Source of the DNA: Bdellovibrionia bacterium
GTDB taxonomy: Bacteria; Bdellovibrionota; Bdellovibrionia; Bdellovibrionales; JAGQZY01
NCBI GenBank assembly: GCA_030427805.1
Contig: JAUICP010000002.1
Coordinates: 1 to 64,000 of the forward strand
Direction: 5' to 3'
Length of the DNA stretch: 64,000 nucleotides
The translations under genes were made by a program, and so were the position numbers. Below, piece after piece: positions 26,304 to 35,675 of this stretch. Within the stretch, counting starts at the first letter, position 1. The number at the start of each line of letters is the position of its first letter. Below the pieces are notes generated by a model. It saw nothing but the letters and a program-made list of their open reading frames with translations. It had not been told where the DNA came from and searched no databases.

Positions 26304-27747
26304 CCTTTTTAATCACCGCAAATAGATTGATATTGAGATCTTCTCGCTCGATTTCAATATTTGAACCTATCCCCTTAAAAATATTCATCATCTCTTCATC
26401 TGATCGATAGATGAGTTGCCAATCAAAAACCAAATTCATCACCGGTAGATTTGGATTATTGAAGTTGAAATTTCCTATAATGAGGTCACATCCAGGTTTA
26501 AGACTCTTGATAAGTCTTTTACCGGTTATTCTCGCAACGGGAGCACTTAGGTAATCAAAAAGGCCCGCTGAATAGATCATGTCAAATTCGCCCAACTTCA
26601 AACCTTCGTTGATCAAAATTCGAATATCTTTTGAAAACAAATTTACATTGGGCCTAAAATTCTGAGACCTCGCAATGATGTTGATTTGTTTTTGTGCATG
26701 CTTAAGTGAATGCTCATCTTGGTCGAGGAGGCAAAATTCAACTTGGTCACTCAATTCGTTGCCAAACTCTTTGTACCAACTCTGAATTTCCCAAGCCGGA
26801 CCACTTGCAACCGATAGAATTCTCAGTTTTTTGCCTGGATTAGCAGCGATCAGCTTCTTAATTTTACCAAGCATGTAGGACGCTCTATTGCGAACGGCCT
26901 GGGCCGAAGGTGCTTTTACAAAGTAGTAATGAAGACATCGGGCAAACAAATCAGGACCGGCAATGTCTTGGCGATAAAGCTGATTCATCATTTCATAATC
27001 ACCGGCGTAACCCCTCGGCTTAAAGTAAGCCCGAGCCGAAAACGGAGCAGAAAATAAGAGTTCTTTGAGTGAGGTTCTAAAGTAGTTAGTGGCAACGAGT
27101 TTAGTGGCCTCATTATAGTTATCCCACAACTTCTGTAACTTCTCTGTTTGCTCCGGTACCACATGACTCAAATAACGGGCAAACGACTGAATAAAGGCAG
27201 CTTCAATTTCAGAGCGCTCCGTCGGCTCAGAGGTTGGTAATTCCGATTCAATTTTTTTAAGTTCGGAGTGCATATAGGTGAGAAAATCCTTAATTTCTAG
27301 AACTTCATGAATAAACTCCGAAGGTACAGAACTGATTTCACTGACCTTATCATTGATCTTGGTTCTGAAATCCATAGCCATTTCAAGACCTTTAAGAGCA
27401 TCCATCGAAACTGGCTCTCCTAAAATTTCAAAACCATAGAGAGTTTGCCCACCTGCCGTTTCATCAAGTCTCGCTAATCGAACGGTCGTTTCAATCAACA
27501 CAAAATCATCGTAAATGACTTTAATAGGATAAAAGTCAGTCTGATTCATATCAAAGCGTTCTGAATGAATCGCGCCGACACCGAAAGCACTAATATTGAT
27601 GCATCGAAAGCTTAATTCTTTGTCTTTATATTGCACTTTAACTTCGGTTATTTCCGGGTCAGTGGGTAAACGATCCTGACGAACAATGTATTTGGATTGT
27701 CTTGCCGGTGAAAGATTAATATCTGACTTTGAGATGGTATCACTCAT
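26290..27747 (-). CDS. PilZ-like domain fused to a SAM-dependent methyltransferase
   Basis: 485 residues. Residues about 15-125 look PilZ-like: a basic VRQDR start, FRCINISAFGVGA and VRLARLDE, a possible cyclic-di-GMP receptor. Residues 235-480 form a class I methyltransferase (FKPRGYAGDYEMMNQLY, then LRILSVASGPAWEIQ and YSAGLFDYL). The FKPRGYAGD region recalls proteins annotated for 3-hydroxypalmitate methyl ester (extracellular factor) synthesis, which would make a diffusible signal; this is tentative. AGGAGG lies 8 bases before ATG. It is translationally coupled to the cyclase gene. Confidence 0.75.
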   Translation of the reverse strand: MSDTISKSDINLSPARQSKYIVRQDRLPTDPEITEVKVQYKDKELSFRCINISAFGVGAIHSERFDMNQTDFYPIKVIYDDFVLIETTVRLARLDETAGGQTLYGFEILGEPVSMDALKGLEMAMDFRTKINDKVSEISSVPSEFIHEVLEIKDFLTYMHSELKKIESELPTSEPTERSEIEAAFIQSFARYLSHVVPEQTEKLQKLWDNYNEATKLVATNYFRTSLKELLFSAPFSARAYFKPRGYAGDYEMMNQLYRQDIAGPDLFARCLHYYFVKAPSAQAVRNRASYMLGKIKKLIAANPGKKLRILSVASGPAWEIQSWYKEFGNELSDQVEFCLLDQDEHSLKHAQKQINIIARSQNFRPNVNLFSKDIRILINEGLKLGEFDMIYSAGLFDYLSAPVARITGKRLIKSLKPGCDLIIGNFNFNNPNLPVMNLVFDWQLIYRSDEEMMNIFKGIGSNIEIEREDLNINLFAVIKKDGTD

Positions 27748-27902
27748 GATGCTGCCTCCTAAAACCTCTCCAAGTTCTATTTCGGGATTTATGGAACGGA
27801 GCCTAAATTATTCACAAAACTTCGGACCTGGGTCTAGAGCCCCAGGATTAAAGTAGAATTGGCTATCTTGACAGATCCTAAAGAGGCCCCACACTTAGGG
27901 GG

Positions 27903-28262
27903 ATGAAGTTGATACCCTCTAAGAACATCATAACGAGTCTATTGCCCTTAATTGGGGTCTGCCTCTTCCATTGCCAAGAGGCAAAGGCTCACCAAAGCTT
28001 CACTGGGAAACAAAACCCTATTGGACAAAAGTCTGTCGAGTCCGCAAATAGCACACACTCTCTAGCAGTAATTGAAGCATCTGATGAAGTTCAAAAAAAA
28101 TCAAATTATCAGAGCTCACCCTGGGCGCTGACTACAGTATTTACTGAAGCAAAAACCACTACCTATTTTTTTAAACGAAGTCGCCAGGTCATTTTCAAGC
28201 CATTGGCTCAAAACTATTTCTATAAGACTGGGCTAAGCCCGCCCTCTTTCGAGATTTCTTAA
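27903..28262 (+). CDS. Small exported protein, unknown function
   Basis: 119 residues with a hydrophobic N-terminus (SLLPLIGVCLFH) ending near EAKAHQ. The mature part is polar, basic near the end and without recognised motifs. AGGGGG touches the ATG; TTG 27909 would be better spaced, so the start is uncertain. It precedes another small exported protein gene by 38 bases; the two may be cotranscribed. Confidence 0.5.
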   Translation: MKLIPSKNIITSLLPLIGVCLFHCQEAKAHQSFTGKQNPIGQKSVESANSTHSLAVIEASDEVQKKSNYQSSPWALTTVFTEAKTTTYFFKRSRQVIFKPLAQNYFYKTGLSPPSFEIS

Positions 28263-28300
28263 TTATTATTCTTAAAAATTAAAATTCGAAAAGAGGACTT

Positions 28301-28636
28301 ATGAATATACGTCAATACAGTATTGCGCTTTTAATTTCTGCACTACCAATAATCGCTTTTGGGCACCCGTCCATTCAGTTCAATGAGGGCGACTTTAAAA
28401 GTGGAAAGCAAGTTACAAGAAATGGACATACCGTCTTAAATTTAAAGTTGAGTAAATCGGGAAAGGCGAAAATAAAAAAACTCAATAAAATGTACGAAGA
28501 GGAAGAGGTTCAAACCAACCTCGCTGGAATAGAATCAAATTTTCATCTGAAAGCTCCTATAGAGGGTGATGGTCTTGAATTGGGACCCTTTTCAACAAAT
28601 GAAGCCGAACAAATTCTAGAAAAGCTTAAAGAATAA
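28301..28636 (+). CDS. Small exported protein resembling the SecD P1-head subdomain
   Basis: 111 residues with a signal peptide ending near FGHP. The mature 90 residues read like the periplasmic head subdomain of SecD/SecDF: a strand LNLKLSKSGKAKIKKLN, a strand-turn with HLKAPIEGDGLELGPFST and a helix NEAEQILEKL (SecD usual form I..G...I.G.FT..EA..L). It lacks all SecD membrane parts, so it is either a detached fold copy or a periplasmic partner of protein export. GAGGA precedes ATG. A strong hairpin follows. Confidence 0.6.
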   Translation: MNIRQYSIALLISALPIIAFGHPSIQFNEGDFKSGKQVTRNGHTVLNLKLSKSGKAKIKKLNKMYEEEEVQTNLAGIESNFHLKAPIEGDGLELGPFSTNEAEQILEKLKE

Positions 28637-28647
28637 GCCCAGGCTCA

Positions 28648-28678
28648 AGGGGAGTAAGAACTCTTACTCCCCTCATTT
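28648..28678 (+). terminator. Hairpin after the SecD-head-like gene
   Basis: An 11-bp perfect stem (28648-28658 with 28663-28673) with loop AACT, followed by CATTTCG. The T tract is weak, so termination may be partial. Confidence 0.6.
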
Positions 28679-28785
28679 CGCCGTGAGCTCCAATATGTAG
28701 CAAGTTGAGACGTATCGATTCAATATTGTCCATAACATTTCCCCAGGAATATTTGCTATTATATAGATGTACCAGGGGCAGTTAA

Positions 28786-29517
28786 ATGAGAGTCTTTAGA
28801 AAATTAAAACTCAATCAAATCATCGTCATTAGTCTAATGACCTGCCTATTACCGATCTACAATAATTGCTCATTTACCAATCCAAATCCAAAAGATGAGA
28901 GCCCTTCGCAAAAATCAAATTCAGGAAATGGTACGCCCTACGGTGGACTTCTCAAAAACGGAGATTATGTTCCGGCTGGTAATCAATTCTGTGATCCCTC
29001 AGAAAAAGAAGTGATACAAGTCGCCATTTCCAACAATTCAAACCAAGAGGTCGGGATCAGTCTTAAACTAGAATGTGATGGCTCAAGGCAAATTGTCGAA
29101 ACCGACATCAGCATTGATGCAGATGGCGAGCGCCTCTTTTATGGAGATCGCGTCTATGCATTTGAAGGGAGCATTCGAGGTCAATCGGTTGACCACTATA
29201 TGGTCGCTTGCAGGACGACCGAACAGGATTATGGTGCTGAACTTCTCGTTTATGGCCCTGGTCCGGTCTACACCTTTGAGTATGCCATTTCATCAACAAA
29301 TCTAGAACTATACAGTCAAAGCATGAACTTTTACTATCAGTCCCGGGGAGTTACTCAACACTCATTCGAAGGAAATAATGATGAACTCTTGCTTAACGAA
29401 GGCGAGGGGAATCAAAACCGTTTTATCGGCCGATGGAACTCCGACAACTATGATACAAGTCAATTTCAGCGAATGATTTGCGACAAATTGACCGACTTAA
29501 ATATTGATGCCTGGTGA
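28786..29517 (+). CDS. Lipoprotein, unknown function
   Basis: 243 residues with a long hydrophobic signal and a lipobox-like IYNNC (lipid cysteine about residue 28), followed by a serine/asparagine-rich linker containing the GTPYGG motif seen in Bdellovibrio lipoproteins. The mature part is beta-rich (VIQVAISNN, ISLKLECDG). AGGGG lies before ATG. Its 3' end overlaps the downstream TPR/winged-helix gene by 11 bases, suggesting coexpression with that cytoplasmic regulator-like protein. Confidence 0.6.
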   Translation: MRVFRKLKLNQIIVISLMTCLLPIYNNCSFTNPNPKDESPSQKSNSGNGTPYGGLLKNGDYVPAGNQFCDPSEKEVIQVAISNNSNQEVGISLKLECDGSRQIVETDISIDADGERLFYGDRVYAFEGSIRGQSVDHYMVACRTTEQDYGAELLVYGPGPVYTFEYAISSTNLELYSQSMNFYYQSRGVTQHSFEGNNDELLLNEGEGNQNRFIGRWNSDNYDTSQFQRMICDKLTDLNIDAW

Positions 29518-30964
29518 TTTAAATCTATTTAAAAATCTTGAAGAATTAGCTCGGTCGAACCACTGGTTGGAAATAGAAAATAGTATCTCTAACCTTAAGC
29601 GTTCAACTCTCAAACCCAATGATGCCTTAAAACTCGCAAACATGGCCAGAAGGGCCTACCAACTCGATCTCAGCCTGAGGATTTTAAAACCCTTTGTATT
29701 TAAGACCGGAGGCGAGATCAATATCAAGGCAAGCCCAGCCATGCTTTCAGAATACGCTACGGTCCTCTTAATGCTGGGGGCAACTCGATCGGCTGAAAAG
29801 ATTCTAAACGCGATGCCCGCAGAGCAAGAAGAAAGCCTTTTTGTGTGGATCACCTACTACTTTGCAATTTCCGACTATGAATCCGCTCTGCACTACAGTC
29901 AGCTTTATACTAAGACTATAGACGATCCCTATTTTAAAAAAGTGGGAGAACTCAATCAATGTGCATGCTTAGTCGCTGTGGGAAGGGCAGAAGAGGCACT
30001 GGTACTTCTTAAGTCCCTAGAAGAGTATTTTCTAAAGCACGACCACAAACTTCTTTATGCAAATTCTCAAGAACTCAAAGGGCAAATTCTCATTCAAAGT
30101 GAGAAGTGGATCGAAGCCAAAAATCAGTTACACGAAGCCAAAAAACTCCATGAAGGCGACAATCAGTTGTACAAACTTTTTGTCGACAAATGGTTGCTCA
30201 TCTCAAAGATGTTTACCGACTCCTTCGACAAATCTAGAGTAACTGATTTTATTCAGAAGGCATCAGAGTTGAATAATCCCCAATCGATTCGAGATATTCT
30301 ATTTTTTAGCGCTAAACGCACTACAGATGAAGGTCTTTATAGGCTTTTATACTTTGGAACCCCTTTTAAGAGTTACAGAAAAACCATTCAAGGAGAAGCC
30401 GGCTTTAGCGTGGATGACTCTACTTACAACTGGAACGGAAATTATTTCGATACTCGTTGGGAGAAAATGTTCGACCCCTACGACGAAAGATTCCACCTTT
30501 CTGAGTTAGAGCGAAAAGCTTTACTCTTCTTTACTGAAGATTTTTTTGCTTCTGCAAGTATTGGGATGGTTTTTGATGGTATTTTTTCAGACGAATACTT
30601 CGATCCGGAGTTTTCGAAAGCAAAAACCTACAAGCTCATTCAAAGACTCAATAAACGTCTCAATGATCTAAATGTAGGGCTAACTATTTTGAACAAAGGG
30701 GGACGCTACGCTTTAGCTTTTTCAGATTCCTGGATGGTGCGCAAATTAAACCCCGATTTAAGTTCTCTCGGGCTCGAATTTCCTGAGATCCAGTTTGCCC
30801 AAGGACTTAGCGATCAAAGTTTTTCGCGTCTAGAATTCGAGACCGCTCTACAACTGAGTAAGAGTAAAGCGAACCGAAAATTAAAAAGCCTCGCAGAGCG
30901 AGGCCTCATTGAGAGAATTGGGCAAGGTCCGGGCAGTTTCTATCGCTTTCTAAACCTTAAGTAG
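29507..30964 (+). CDS. TPR-rich protein with C-terminal winged-helix domain
   Basis: 485 residues, no signal peptide. The first 220 residues consist of helix pairs of the tetratricopeptide type (LKLANMARRAYQLDLSLRIL, YFAISDYESALHYSQ, KWIEAKNQLHEAKKLH). The last 65 residues look like a winged helix (FETALQLSKSKANRKLKSLA, ERGLIERIGQGPGSFY), so it may be a DNA-binding regulator steered by protein partners. ATG 29507 sits inside the lipoprotein gene's end (the ATG directly follows a TTG) and has no ribosome site, pointing to coupled translation. Its 3' end overlaps the convergent DUF1552 gene by 15 bases. Confidence 0.65.
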   Translation: MPGDLNLFKNLEELARSNHWLEIENSISNLKRSTLKPNDALKLANMARRAYQLDLSLRILKPFVFKTGGEINIKASPAMLSEYATVLLMLGATRSAEKILNAMPAEQEESLFVWITYYFAISDYESALHYSQLYTKTIDDPYFKKVGELNQCACLVAVGRAEEALVLLKSLEEYFLKHDHKLLYANSQELKGQILIQSEKWIEAKNQLHEAKKLHEGDNQLYKLFVDKWLLISKMFTDSFDKSRVTDFIQKASELNNPQSIRDILFFSAKRTTDEGLYRLLYFGTPFKSYRKTIQGEAGFSVDDSTYNWNGNYFDTRWEKMFDPYDERFHLSELERKALLFFTEDFFASASIGMVFDGIFSDEYFDPEFSKAKTYKLIQRLNKRLNDLNVGLTILNKGGRYALAFSDSWMVRKLNPDLSSLGLEFPEIQFAQGLSDQSFSRLEFETALQLSKSKANRKLKSLAERGLIERIGQGPGSFYRFLNLK

Positions 30965-32356
30965 GCCTGGTAAACTTCCAGAAACTTCACCCAGACGGTT
31001 AGTATTTAAACCAATGGCACGCAATCCATCCAAATGTACAAGTGCAGGGTGGGCTTTGTTTCCATTGATATGCTGACCTAAATTTATTCGATCACCCATA
31101 CCGGCAACGGCATAGGTATAGTTTGTTTTTCCATGGGCATTTTTTGATTCCGCTGTAACGAAAGAGATAAATGTATGATCTAGTAAAGTTCCCGTCCCCT
31201 CCTGAACACTTTCCAAATTACCCAGGAGGCGAGCTAATAGTCCCGTCGCCCATGCACAGTTCTTAGCGATCTGCTCGGCCGAAGAATTATGGGAGTCATT
31301 GTGAATCTCAGGAACGCCATTTGAGCCCGATGGTGTGGCACTCCCACCCGTCATTTGACTATTGAGCCAACATTGAAAGTGGGTAAAAGCCCAAGCAACG
31401 ACTCTTGTTATATCTGTTGAAAGGGCGTAGGCAATCATATCTGCCATCGCTTCACCTCTTTTTGTTTCATCGGCCCAACCGCCAAAGGAATAACTGTTCA
31501 CTTGAGGGTCAGGGCCGGGATTGTTGAGAGGAAGAGTCGATGGTTGCATTCCTCCCCCACCGGACCCACCACTACTGAGACTTCGTTCGAACTCTCTAAT
31601 CTTTTCAAAATGATTTTCCAGAAGTTGGCGGTCATTGGCAGAAACCGACGCAATCAGCCGATTCGCATCTTCAAGAACAAAGTCCAAGGCACTCTTATTT
31701 TTCGCAAGTGTTTGAGTTGTTGGATTCGTCGTAGTGCCACCGGCAGCAAAAAGCATATCGTAGAGGCGTTTAGGGCTTTCAACCATGGGGAGTTCATTGA
31801 GTCGACCGTTTTCGGCTCTTACGCTGGTACTCGTTCCTTGAGCTCGAGCTCCAGTTCTTCCGTTATAACTGGCAGCCTGAACCCTGAGTTGAAGTGATTT
31901 ATATTGTGAACCGGAACCGAGGAAGTCTGCGGCGATTTGATCGACTGTCGTTCCTCTGATCACAGGTGCAACTCGCTCCATAGCTGCCATCCCCGAGAAT
32001 AAAGGAGATTCGACTCCTGCGTGTTGCTTATTTCGTGCTGATCCCGGAGGACCTGGCTCAGTGGGAGCGACGTTTGTGACTGGAAAGTCCAAATTTGAAA
32101 TAAAGCTGAGTTTTGAGACGTAGTCCTGAAGAGGAGCTAAGGCTAACTTCAGAGGTTGATTAAGAGGGCCGTAATTATCTGGAGATGAGTATCGCGCACT
32201 ACCCGTTGTACTTCCGTAGTAGGTCGTAATAAATCGATTTGGAAATGCCTGTTGTGCAAATGCCTTTTCTGATCGAAGTGATTCCAAAAAAGGAATTCCA
32301 ACAACCAAACCACCAGATCCCCGAAGAAACGAACGTCTCGTTAATTTCTTTGCCAT
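30950..32356 (-). CDS. DUF1552 protein, Tat-exported
   Basis: 468 residues with a twin-arginine signal (TRRSFLRGSGGLVVGIPFL). The body follows DUF1552, a sulfatase/alkaline-phosphatase-like family found beside DUF1592/1588 cytochrome-like proteins in planctomycetes and myxobacteria. Motifs include FITTYYGS near the start, GVESPLFSGM and FHFQC-like WAFTHFQCW. Tat export implies folding with a cofactor before secretion. GGGAG precedes ATG. It starts one base after the upstream DUF1592/1588 stop, so the two form an operon. Confidence 0.88.
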   Translation of the reverse strand: MAKKLTRRSFLRGSGGLVVGIPFLESLRSEKAFAQQAFPNRFITTYYGSTTGSARYSSPDNYGPLNQPLKLALAPLQDYVSKLSFISNLDFPVTNVAPTEPGPPGSARNKQHAGVESPLFSGMAAMERVAPVIRGTTVDQIAADFLGSGSQYKSLQLRVQAASYNGRTGARAQGTSTSVRAENGRLNELPMVESPKRLYDMLFAAGGTTTNPTTQTLAKNKSALDFVLEDANRLIASVSANDRQLLENHFEKIREFERSLSSGGSGGGGMQPSTLPLNNPGPDPQVNSYSFGGWADETKRGEAMADMIAYALSTDITRVVAWAFTHFQCWLNSQMTGGSATPSGSNGVPEIHNDSHNSSAEQIAKNCAWATGLLARLLGNLESVQEGTGTLLDHTFISFVTAESKNAHGKTNYTYAVAGMGDRINLGQHINGNKAHPALVHLDGLRAIGLNTNRLGEVSGSLPGLLKV

Positions 32357-32357
32357 C

Positions 32358-34016
32358 TTAATTCTCCCTAAAGACTATGGCTTCTGTGCGAGCCATGGAT
32401 TCAATCAATGAAACTAATGTATTTGTTTTATAATACTGACCGACGAGAGCCTCTAATGTTTCCCCATCTTCTGGCTTAGAGTGCCTACCCATCGTAAAGT
32501 GAAAAAACTGCTTTGTAGCACAAGAAACAACGACGGGGTTGCTTGCGATGAGATTCCCCAGCTGCTCTGGCCCCTGAAATCCCGTAGATTCGACCTCTCC
32601 TTCGCCACTAATTTTGCAACTCGGAAGATTAGGTTCTGCCTGCCTCCATCCGCCAAAAGGACCAAGATTCTCGAGCCCAAAACCAATGTTATCCGTAATC
32701 CCATGGCATTCTACGCAGGTTGAAACGTTTCTCATATAATATCTGTCTTCTTTACAATCCCCAGCCTTACCGGGAGCGTCGTCAATATCGACTCCCGCGG
32801 GGATATCAATCGAAAATTCACCACAAAAAAGTCTTTTGAAAACTTCGTAACCCCTGAGTGTTGGACTCGTATCATTAAATTTGGCACCCAAGCTCGCGAG
32901 TGTTCCATGGGATAGAACTCCGGCTCTTCTCCCTTGGGGATAGTCAATCCATGTGCTTTGTCCACCAGGATGCTGAATTCCGTAGTGTTGTGCTAACTCC
33001 TGGCTTAAATAGGTTTTTTCAAGGGTGAAGATCTCCATCCATGGAGAATTTGATTCGAAATTGATATGCGAGAGGGTAAATTGGGTTTCGGTTAACATAT
33101 CAGTTTCAAGACCGGCTTTGAGAACTCGGTCAGAAAAGCCCAGCCACTGGGCATGAAATCGATTCCAATGTTTTTTTGCTTGATCACTTTCGAGGAGTCG
33201 CTGTACGTGACTCACTCTAATTTCGCTATCGAGAAGCTCGCCTTTTCGAGCCGCTTCTAGTAGTTGATCGTCTGGTCCCGTGCCTTGAACCAAAAACGAG
33301 AGACGGCTTGCGACTTGAAAGCCCGTAATTTGACTCCCTTTTTCTGATTCAATTCGATATAAAAACTCTGGATGCTGAATAAGAGCCAATAAACTCAGCT
33401 CCACTGCGATATAGAAGTCACTTTCAGAAACCGCCATCGGAATAAATCGATCCATGTAGCTCTGAATTTCTGAATCAGTCAAATCGCGACGAAGGATCCT
33501 AGCTCCTACTTTTCTTAATAACATCTCTAAACAGGCACTATCATTTGCTGCAGCTGGAGTACATCCCATTAATTCGTCGACCTCAGATTTATTTTCCAGC
33601 AGCTTTGCTACCAGCTTTTCCGAAAAACCAGCAAAACTTCTGATATCGTTGAGGCTCAGCGATAGGGATTCATAATCATTATCAAAGTAAGTCGAGGAAG
33701 GTGAATTAAAAGGAAGGTCATCTCTAAACTCCTCGGGAGAAATTCCCAAAGCAAGATTTAAGGAGTCAATCATTTGGTTTCGCGTGAGTCTCTGGGTCCC
33801 CGTATCTCCAAAGGCGGTCTTATCATAGAGAGCATCCGGCGAGGGAGGAACAAAGTTTTCCGAAGTTCCCCCCGAAGGAAGGTCCATCGTATCTTTTAGT
33901 TTAAAGCTCCCACTCTCGGAACAGGCTGAATTGAGAATCAAAAAAGATGCTAAGCAAAGAATGAGTACCACTGAAAAAAGCATTTTCTTAAGAGATGCAA
34001 AATTCCATTCCTTCAT
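32358..34016 (-). CDS. DUF1592/DUF1588 lipoprotein with a CXXCH heme motif
   Basis: 552 residues. Lipobox LNSAC gives a lipidated cysteine near residue 32. The order DUF1587/1595-like, DUF1592 and DUF1588 is recognisable: LTRNQMIDSLNLALG near 80, VASRLSFLVQGTGPDDQLL near 235, and STCVECHGITDNIGFGLEN with a covalent-heme motif CVECH near 440. The family is widespread with DUF1552 and thought to act in periplasmic oxidation or polysaccharide breakdown; the exact role is unknown. GGGG precedes ATG. It heads a two-gene operon. Confidence 0.88.
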   Translation of the reverse strand: MKEWNFASLKKMLFSVVLILCLASFLILNSACSESGSFKLKDTMDLPSGGTSENFVPPSPDALYDKTAFGDTGTQRLTRNQMIDSLNLALGISPEEFRDDLPFNSPSSTYFDNDYESLSLSLNDIRSFAGFSEKLVAKLLENKSEVDELMGCTPAAANDSACLEMLLRKVGARILRRDLTDSEIQSYMDRFIPMAVSESDFYIAVELSLLALIQHPEFLYRIESEKGSQITGFQVASRLSFLVQGTGPDDQLLEAARKGELLDSEIRVSHVQRLLESDQAKKHWNRFHAQWLGFSDRVLKAGLETDMLTETQFTLSHINFESNSPWMEIFTLEKTYLSQELAQHYGIQHPGGQSTWIDYPQGRRAGVLSHGTLASLGAKFNDTSPTLRGYEVFKRLFCGEFSIDIPAGVDIDDAPGKAGDCKEDRYYMRNVSTCVECHGITDNIGFGLENLGPFGGWRQAEPNLPSCKISGEGEVESTGFQGPEQLGNLIASNPVVVSCATKQFFHFTMGRHSKPEDGETLEALVGQYYKTNTLVSLIESMARTEAIVFREN

Positions 34017-34175
34017 TTGAACCCCATTTCGTTACTCAGGACACATTTAAAAACAGTGTCCACCCACGTTTAGAATAGGATTATGAGGGGTCTTAAAAAA
34101 TGGACAATTGTGAATCGATTTGTCTTTATTTGAGGCAAAAAGAAAGTAATACCAATAAGATGGATGATTTTGAAA

Positions 34176-35675
34176 CTAGTTGTCTGTGGGCGGAAGAGGA
34201 GGGATGGGAATCATATCTTCTGACTTCAGCATAGCGAGCACTTTCCTCGATTTCTTCTCTGCCTCAGCCTGACTTTCTTGCAGAATTTCTTTGATATCAT
34301 CCCTTTGCTTCACCAGTTGTTCAAACTGCTCTTCAAGGGACTTCTTTTGCGCCGAAAAGCTTGCAGATTTGACGATCAACACTTCGACCCTAGAAATTTC
34401 CTTTTCAATGAGCTTTAAGTAGGATTGAAGAGGATTCATCGCCGCCGAAGTTTTAATCTCTTGGGCCAATCTTAGAATATGTTTTTGCAAACTTCTCTTC
34501 TGAGAATCCACCCATCGAGAGTAGTTATTGAGCTTAAGCTCTCTTTCGAGCATTTCCTCTCGAACGAGGTCACTTCGACCTTCTCTGATTTTAAGGTCCT
34601 CTGAACTCTCTTTCAGCTCTCTGAGCTCCTTCTCAAGGCGCAATTTCTCATCAAGAAGATCCGCATACTTGGTTTCGATTAAGTCGATTTGTTGAGCATT
34701 GACTTGAATCGACTTGCTGAAGTCTTTGAGCTCAACAATTTCTTTTTGCGCCGAAGTGATCTGCTCCTGAAGTTGACTCACTTGATTTTCTAATTGAAGA
34801 CTCTTGATCTTCTCTGCACCGTACTGACTATTGAGTTTTTCCCAATCCCCACGGATGAGCTTAACTTCTTGCGCGAGCTTTTCATTGTCTTTTGTTAAAT
34901 TGGCGATATCCTTGAGTAGTGACTTTCGTTCGGCTTTAATCTGCGAAAACTCTTCACTTTGTTCTCTAAGTTCAGACTCAAGGGCTGAGTACGCCTCTTC
35001 CTTTTCTGAAATAATATCGTGAAGTCTAGAAAGTTCATCGTGAAGTTCTGAGTTCTTATTCCCCAGCTCCTTTATTTTTAAGGACTGCTCCGTAAGCTTT
35101 TCTTTGAGGTGATTGATTTCAGAATTGAGACTTTCATTTTCTTCTGTCAATTGGATCTGTTCTTCTTTTTGTTTGAAAGAGCGATTGAGAACATTTTTAA
35201 GCGTCACTTCTTTATTCGCAAGCTCTTGCTTGAGTTGCTTCGAAAGGCTTTTAGCTTTTTCTAAATTAAGTTGTCTCTCATGGGACCATAGGATCTGTTG
35301 ATGAATTTGATTCTCAAGCTCGGAAACTTTAGCTTCTTTACGTTCTAGGACTTCACCTTTTCTTGCCAGCTCAGTCCGGTAAGATTCAATTTCTTCTTTT
35401 AAATCGGATATTTGAGAAGAAGACTGGTTAAGCTCAAGTTGCAATTGACCATTTTCTTGGGTGAGTCGCTCTAACTCTTCAAGACTTTTTTTATGGTTTT
35501 CAATAAAGCCATTGATTCCATTAAAAAGGGATTTTTCGCTCCAATTGATTTTGGTCAAGGGCGGTCGCGAAGTCGGCTTTTTAGGGGCCACCTTTTCGAC
35601 GACAGGTTCACGCTCCAGGAGGTCAACCGGCTCGATATTGATTTCTTTAGGTACTTCAGGCTTTTGATCTTTCAC
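34176..35675 (-). CDS. Long coiled-coil protein, unknown function
   Basis: 499 residues, no signal peptide. After a basic, proline-rich N-terminus (about 1-45), residues 55-480 are an almost unbroken heptad coiled coil rich in E, K, L and Q; the tail is proline-rich (IPIPPLPPTDN). This suggests a cytoplasmic scaffold or an SMC/filament-like structural protein. The start is GTG directly behind an in-frame TAA. Several long antisense frames inside it are shadows of the repetitive composition. Confidence 0.7.
   Translation of the reverse strand: MKDQKPEVPKEINIEPVDLLEREPVVEKVAPKKPTSRPPLTKINWSEKSLFNGINGFIENHKKSLEELERLTQENGQLQLELNQSSSQISDLKEEIESYRTELARKGEVLERKEAKVSELENQIHQQILWSHERQLNLEKAKSLSKQLKQELANKEVTLKNVLNRSFKQKEEQIQLTEENESLNSEINHLKEKLTEQSLKIKELGNKNSELHDELSRLHDIISEKEEAYSALESELREQSEEFSQIKAERKSLLKDIANLTKDNEKLAQEVKLIRGDWEKLNSQYGAEKIKSLQLENQVSQLQEQITSAQKEIVELKDFSKSIQVNAQQIDLIETKYADLLDEKLRLEKELRELKESSEDLKIREGRSDLVREEMLERELKLNNYSRWVDSQKRSLQKHILRLAQEIKTSAAMNPLQSYLKLIEKEISRVEVLIVKSASFSAQKKSLEEQFEQLVKQRDDIKEILQESQAEAEKKSRKVLAMLKSEDMIPIPPLPPTDN

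Noticed and set aside
31502-31897. 131-codon ORF antisense to the DUF1552 gene
   Set aside because: A frame shadow with serine runs arising from the codon bias of the real gene.
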